This document shows positions 31,484-33,230 of a stretch of 33,230 bases of DNA, piece after piece (the first letter of the stretch is position 1; the number at the start of each line of letters is the position of its first letter). The stretch is from Nitrospirota bacterium (GTDB lineage: Bacteria; Nitrospirota; Leptospirillia; Leptospirillales; Leptospirillaceae): positions 1-33,230 of the forward strand of contig DAHVAL010000004.1 of the NCBI GenBank assembly GCA_027314645.1, in the 5' to 3' direction. The translations under genes and the position numbers were made by a program. Under the pieces are notes generated by a model that worked only from the letters and a program-made list of their open reading frames with translations, did not search any database and was not told where the DNA came from.

Positions 31484-31645
31484 ATGGACACCATCATCCC
31501 ACTGTTGTTCGGCTTGTTGAGCATATTCGGTTTTTTGGTCACCTCGGCGCTTCTTTATCTGATCGTAAAACCTGCGCCTGAGAGAAAATGGTCCCCCACA
31601 CAAAAATCCCCTCACCTTCCGGCGAGAAAGCTCCTCGCGCCGTAA
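31484..31645 (+). CDS. Small single-helix membrane protein, 53 residues
   Basis: The ATG at 31484 has an ideal ribosome site, AAAGGAGG with 7-base spacing, the strongest in the window. This supports a real gene despite its size. The product starts MDTIIPLLFGLLSIFGFLV, continues with a hydrophobic helix to about residue 27 (VTSALLYLIV), and ends in a basic, Pro-rich tail (PHLPARKLLAP). The topology is probably N-out or N-periplasmic with a cytoplasmic basic tail. I do not recognise a family. It reads opposite to its neighbours and its 3' end overlaps the convergent coaX by 34 bases. Confidence 0.65.
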   Translation: MDTIIPLLFGLLSIFGFLVTSALLYLIVKPAPERKWSPTQKSPHLPARKLLAP

Positions 31646-32403
31646 TGCAAGAGCTGGCGATTCACGAGAACCCTCGGCGGAAAGAGCGGAGTGACGAGCC
31701 ATGAGAGGCCGCCGGTCAGCACGATCGGCAAGGATCTCTTATACGTCTCCTCCGCTCTTCTCCTTAGACCCAACACCGCATCCACGCTCCCCCCCACGAC
31801 TCCCGCAAAGATCCCTTCCTCGGTCGTCATCCCAACAACCGGGGCACGCCGAATCAGCTCTTTTCTCAACACATCCTTTCCGCGCAATTGGTCGACCCGC
31901 CCTCCTCCAAGACTCTTTTGCATAAGGAAAAGTCCCGGAAGAATGCCGCCCCCCAAAAGCTCCCCACTCACGCAGACCGTTGCCACGGTGTGCGTCCCGA
32001 TATCGGCAACGACAAAGGAATTCCCGATCGTCTCCCCGAAATGGGCCAGAACCCCCCACACACAGGCGGCCCGATCCGCGCCAAGACTTTCCGGAGGGCG
32101 ATAGGCGACATGAAAGGGGGCATCTTCCAAGGAGAAATCGATCGGCTCTTTTCCTGTCCGTTCCCGCCAGCTCGCCCGGACCCACCTTCGAAGGTCGGGA
32201 ACGACACACACAAGAGCTGCGGGAAGGTCCTTCAGGGAAAGATCGCTCCAAAGGCTTCCAAAAAATGCGCGGAAGGTCTCGGAATCGTCGGCGGTCGGGG
32301 TGGGCCAGTGCGCAAGCCGCGTGATCCCGGCCCCCTGATGAAACGCCACCGACATCCGGGAGACCCCGACCTTGATCGTGACCGAGGCCTGTCTCTCACT
32401 CAC
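31612..32403 (-). CDS. coaX: Type III pantothenate kinase, CoaX-like, degenerate motif 1
   Basis: 263 residues from GTG 32403 (AAAGGGA 5 bases upstream; TTG 32418 is an alternative). The CoaX core is recognisable: GADRAACVWGV, the catalytic-Asp motif VVADIGTHTVATVCVSG, the ILPGLFLMQKSL segment following GGG, and GMTTEEGIFAGVVGGSVDAVL. The first motif should be D-x-G-N-T at the N-terminus, but here reads IKVGVSRMSV, with Lys for the metal-binding Asp. Activity is therefore uncertain. It would catalyse the first step of CoA synthesis. It overlaps the end of birA by 8 bases; birA-coaX is a common pair. Confidence 0.82.
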   Translation of the reverse strand: MSERQASVTIKVGVSRMSVAFHQGAGITRLAHWPTPTADDSETFRAFFGSLWSDLSLKDLPAALVCVVPDLRRWVRASWRERTGKEPIDFSLEDAPFHVAYRPPESLGADRAACVWGVLAHFGETIGNSFVVADIGTHTVATVCVSGELLGGGILPGLFLMQKSLGGGRVDQLRGKDVLRKELIRRAPVVGMTTEEGIFAGVVGGSVDAVLGLRRRAEETYKRSLPIVLTGGLSWLVTPLFPPRVLVNRQLLHYGARSFLAGR

Positions 32404-33230
32404 GGGGGTCCCTTTCAAGGGTCACGGGGCGTATTGTTCTGGCGGTGGGGCCGACATGCCGAAGAACTCCTTCCGCATCTTCGAGACACAGCTCCCCTTT
32501 GGGGGACAATCCCACAATTTTGCCGATCCCCGGAAGTCCGTCCTGGCGAAAGACGACCCATCGTCCCTTCCACAGGAGCCGCCGCTCCAGATCGTTCCTG
32601 ACACCCTCCGGCGATGTCTCCGACAAGACACCTCCGATATGTTTTGTAAGGATCCGCCCAAGCAATATTGGCCCACAGGGGGACGCGCTCTGACGGGAAA
32701 TGTCGCAGAGCGACATCGGCAATAGATCGGAACCCGAGAAGGGCTCGCCCGGCACATCCTTCCTTGGCCGAAGATTGACCCCCACCCCCGCGATCCATCC
32801 CATCGCGCGCCCTTGTTCGTTCCTTACCGGCTCCACCAGGATTCCCCCGATCTTTCCGACCCGGTCCTCCTGTCCATCGCAAGCGATTTGCGCGCACAGG
32901 TCATTTGGATATTTCCACAGGATCCCGTGAAATCCCAGTTCATCGAAGGTTCGAAGACACGCATCCGCCACGGCAAGGGAGAGGAATGGAAGGGCGGCGG
33001 ACCATTTGGCGTCGGGTAGGATCGAACGGCTCATCATCAAATCGCCCCGACTCGAAAGCCACCGATTTCCAGGTCTTCCCCGGCCGCGGGTCTGAACTGC
33101 GCACAGAAGGGTGCTTTCGGGAGGGAGCATTCCCGATGCGACGGCCGTTTTGAGGACATCGCTGGTCGAGGGAAGCTCCCGGGCAAAAAATATTGGCGGA
33201 TCAGAAAAAATCTTACGGATGACCGGTCCC
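32396..33230 (-). CDS. birA: Biotin-[acetyl-CoA-carboxylase] ligase BirA (start beyond window)
   Basis: 277 residues are visible. The reading frame stays open to the right edge with no start codon between 33130 and 33230, and the conserved ELPSTSDVLK segment lies in that stretch. The start is therefore outside the window, and an ATG at 33130 would cut off a needed motif. Other motifs are TRGRGRPGNRWLS (ATP/biotin loop), KYPNDL (usually KWPND), GKIGGILVEP, AGVGVNLRP, and a C-terminal SH3-like domain (WVVFRQDGLPGIGKIVGLS). It attaches biotin to the carboxyl carrier protein. It is unclear whether an N-terminal DNA-binding domain exists. Confidence 0.93.
   Translation of the reverse strand, partial: GPVIRKIFSDPPIFFARELPSTSDVLKTAVASGMLPPESTLLCAVQTRGRGRPGNRWLSSRGDLMMSRSILPDAKWSAALPFLSLAVADACLRTFDELGFHGILWKYPNDLCAQIACDGQEDRVGKIGGILVEPVRNEQGRAMGWIAGVGVNLRPRKDVPGEPFSGSDLLPMSLCDISRQSASPCGPILLGRILTKHIGGVLSETSPEGVRNDLERRLLWKGRWVVFRQDGLPGIGKIVGLSPKGELCLEDAEGVLRHVGPTARTIRPVTLERDPRE

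Overview
The window looks like chromosomal core DNA of a Gram-negative bacterium. It carries a Tol envelope machine, LptABC lipopolysaccharide export, TolC, several lipoproteins, a sigma-54 gene and a complete-looking set of housekeeping genes. Base composition is moderately GC-rich and GTG/TTG starts are frequent. Gene content and order would fit a Nitrospirota acidophile such as Leptospirillum, but that is an inference from general resemblance. No transposon, phage, CRISPR or plasmid element is visible.

Layout. The left edge holds the first 45 codons of msrA (minus), then tRNA-Thr(CGT). A long co-directional minus-strand run follows, in transcription order tolQ-tolR-tolA-tolB-cpoB-mutL-miaA-mtnP-pfkB-like kinase-TPR lipoprotein-rodZ-like (11371 down to 512), with short gaps or overlaps and a putative promoter at 11446-11474. 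tRNA-Asp(GTC) lies just upstream. Next come rmuC with an AsmA/GspN-like membrane protein gene, and then a slp lipoprotein-ybgC-tRNA-Val(TAC) group. queF is one of only two plus-strand genes.

From 27491 down to 16730 there is a second long minus-strand run: lptC-lptA-lptB-rpoN-hpf-rapZ-Met-tailed lipoprotein-aroC-aroK-aroB-GAF/GAF/ANTAR regulator-membrane protein-exported protein. Many neighbours overlap by 4 to 16 bases, so translation is probably coupled. mdh (malate dehydrogenase) sits upstream with its own good promoter, a palindrome at the predicted start site and a leader that can fold two ways.

The most interesting locus is 28779-31333. An EmrA/HlyD-type membrane fusion protein gene and a tolC gene, with no inner-membrane transporter beside them, lie downstream of what I recognise as a fluoride (crcB-type) riboswitch on the minus strand. 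It has a terminator-like expression platform that reuses the 3' side of the aptamer. I know of no description of a fluoride riboswitch controlling an MFP-TolC pair; in an organism exposed to HF at low pH it would make sense as envelope-spanning detoxification. The right end has a 53-residue single-helix membrane protein (plus strand), coaX (with a degenerate first motif) and birA, which runs off the window edge.
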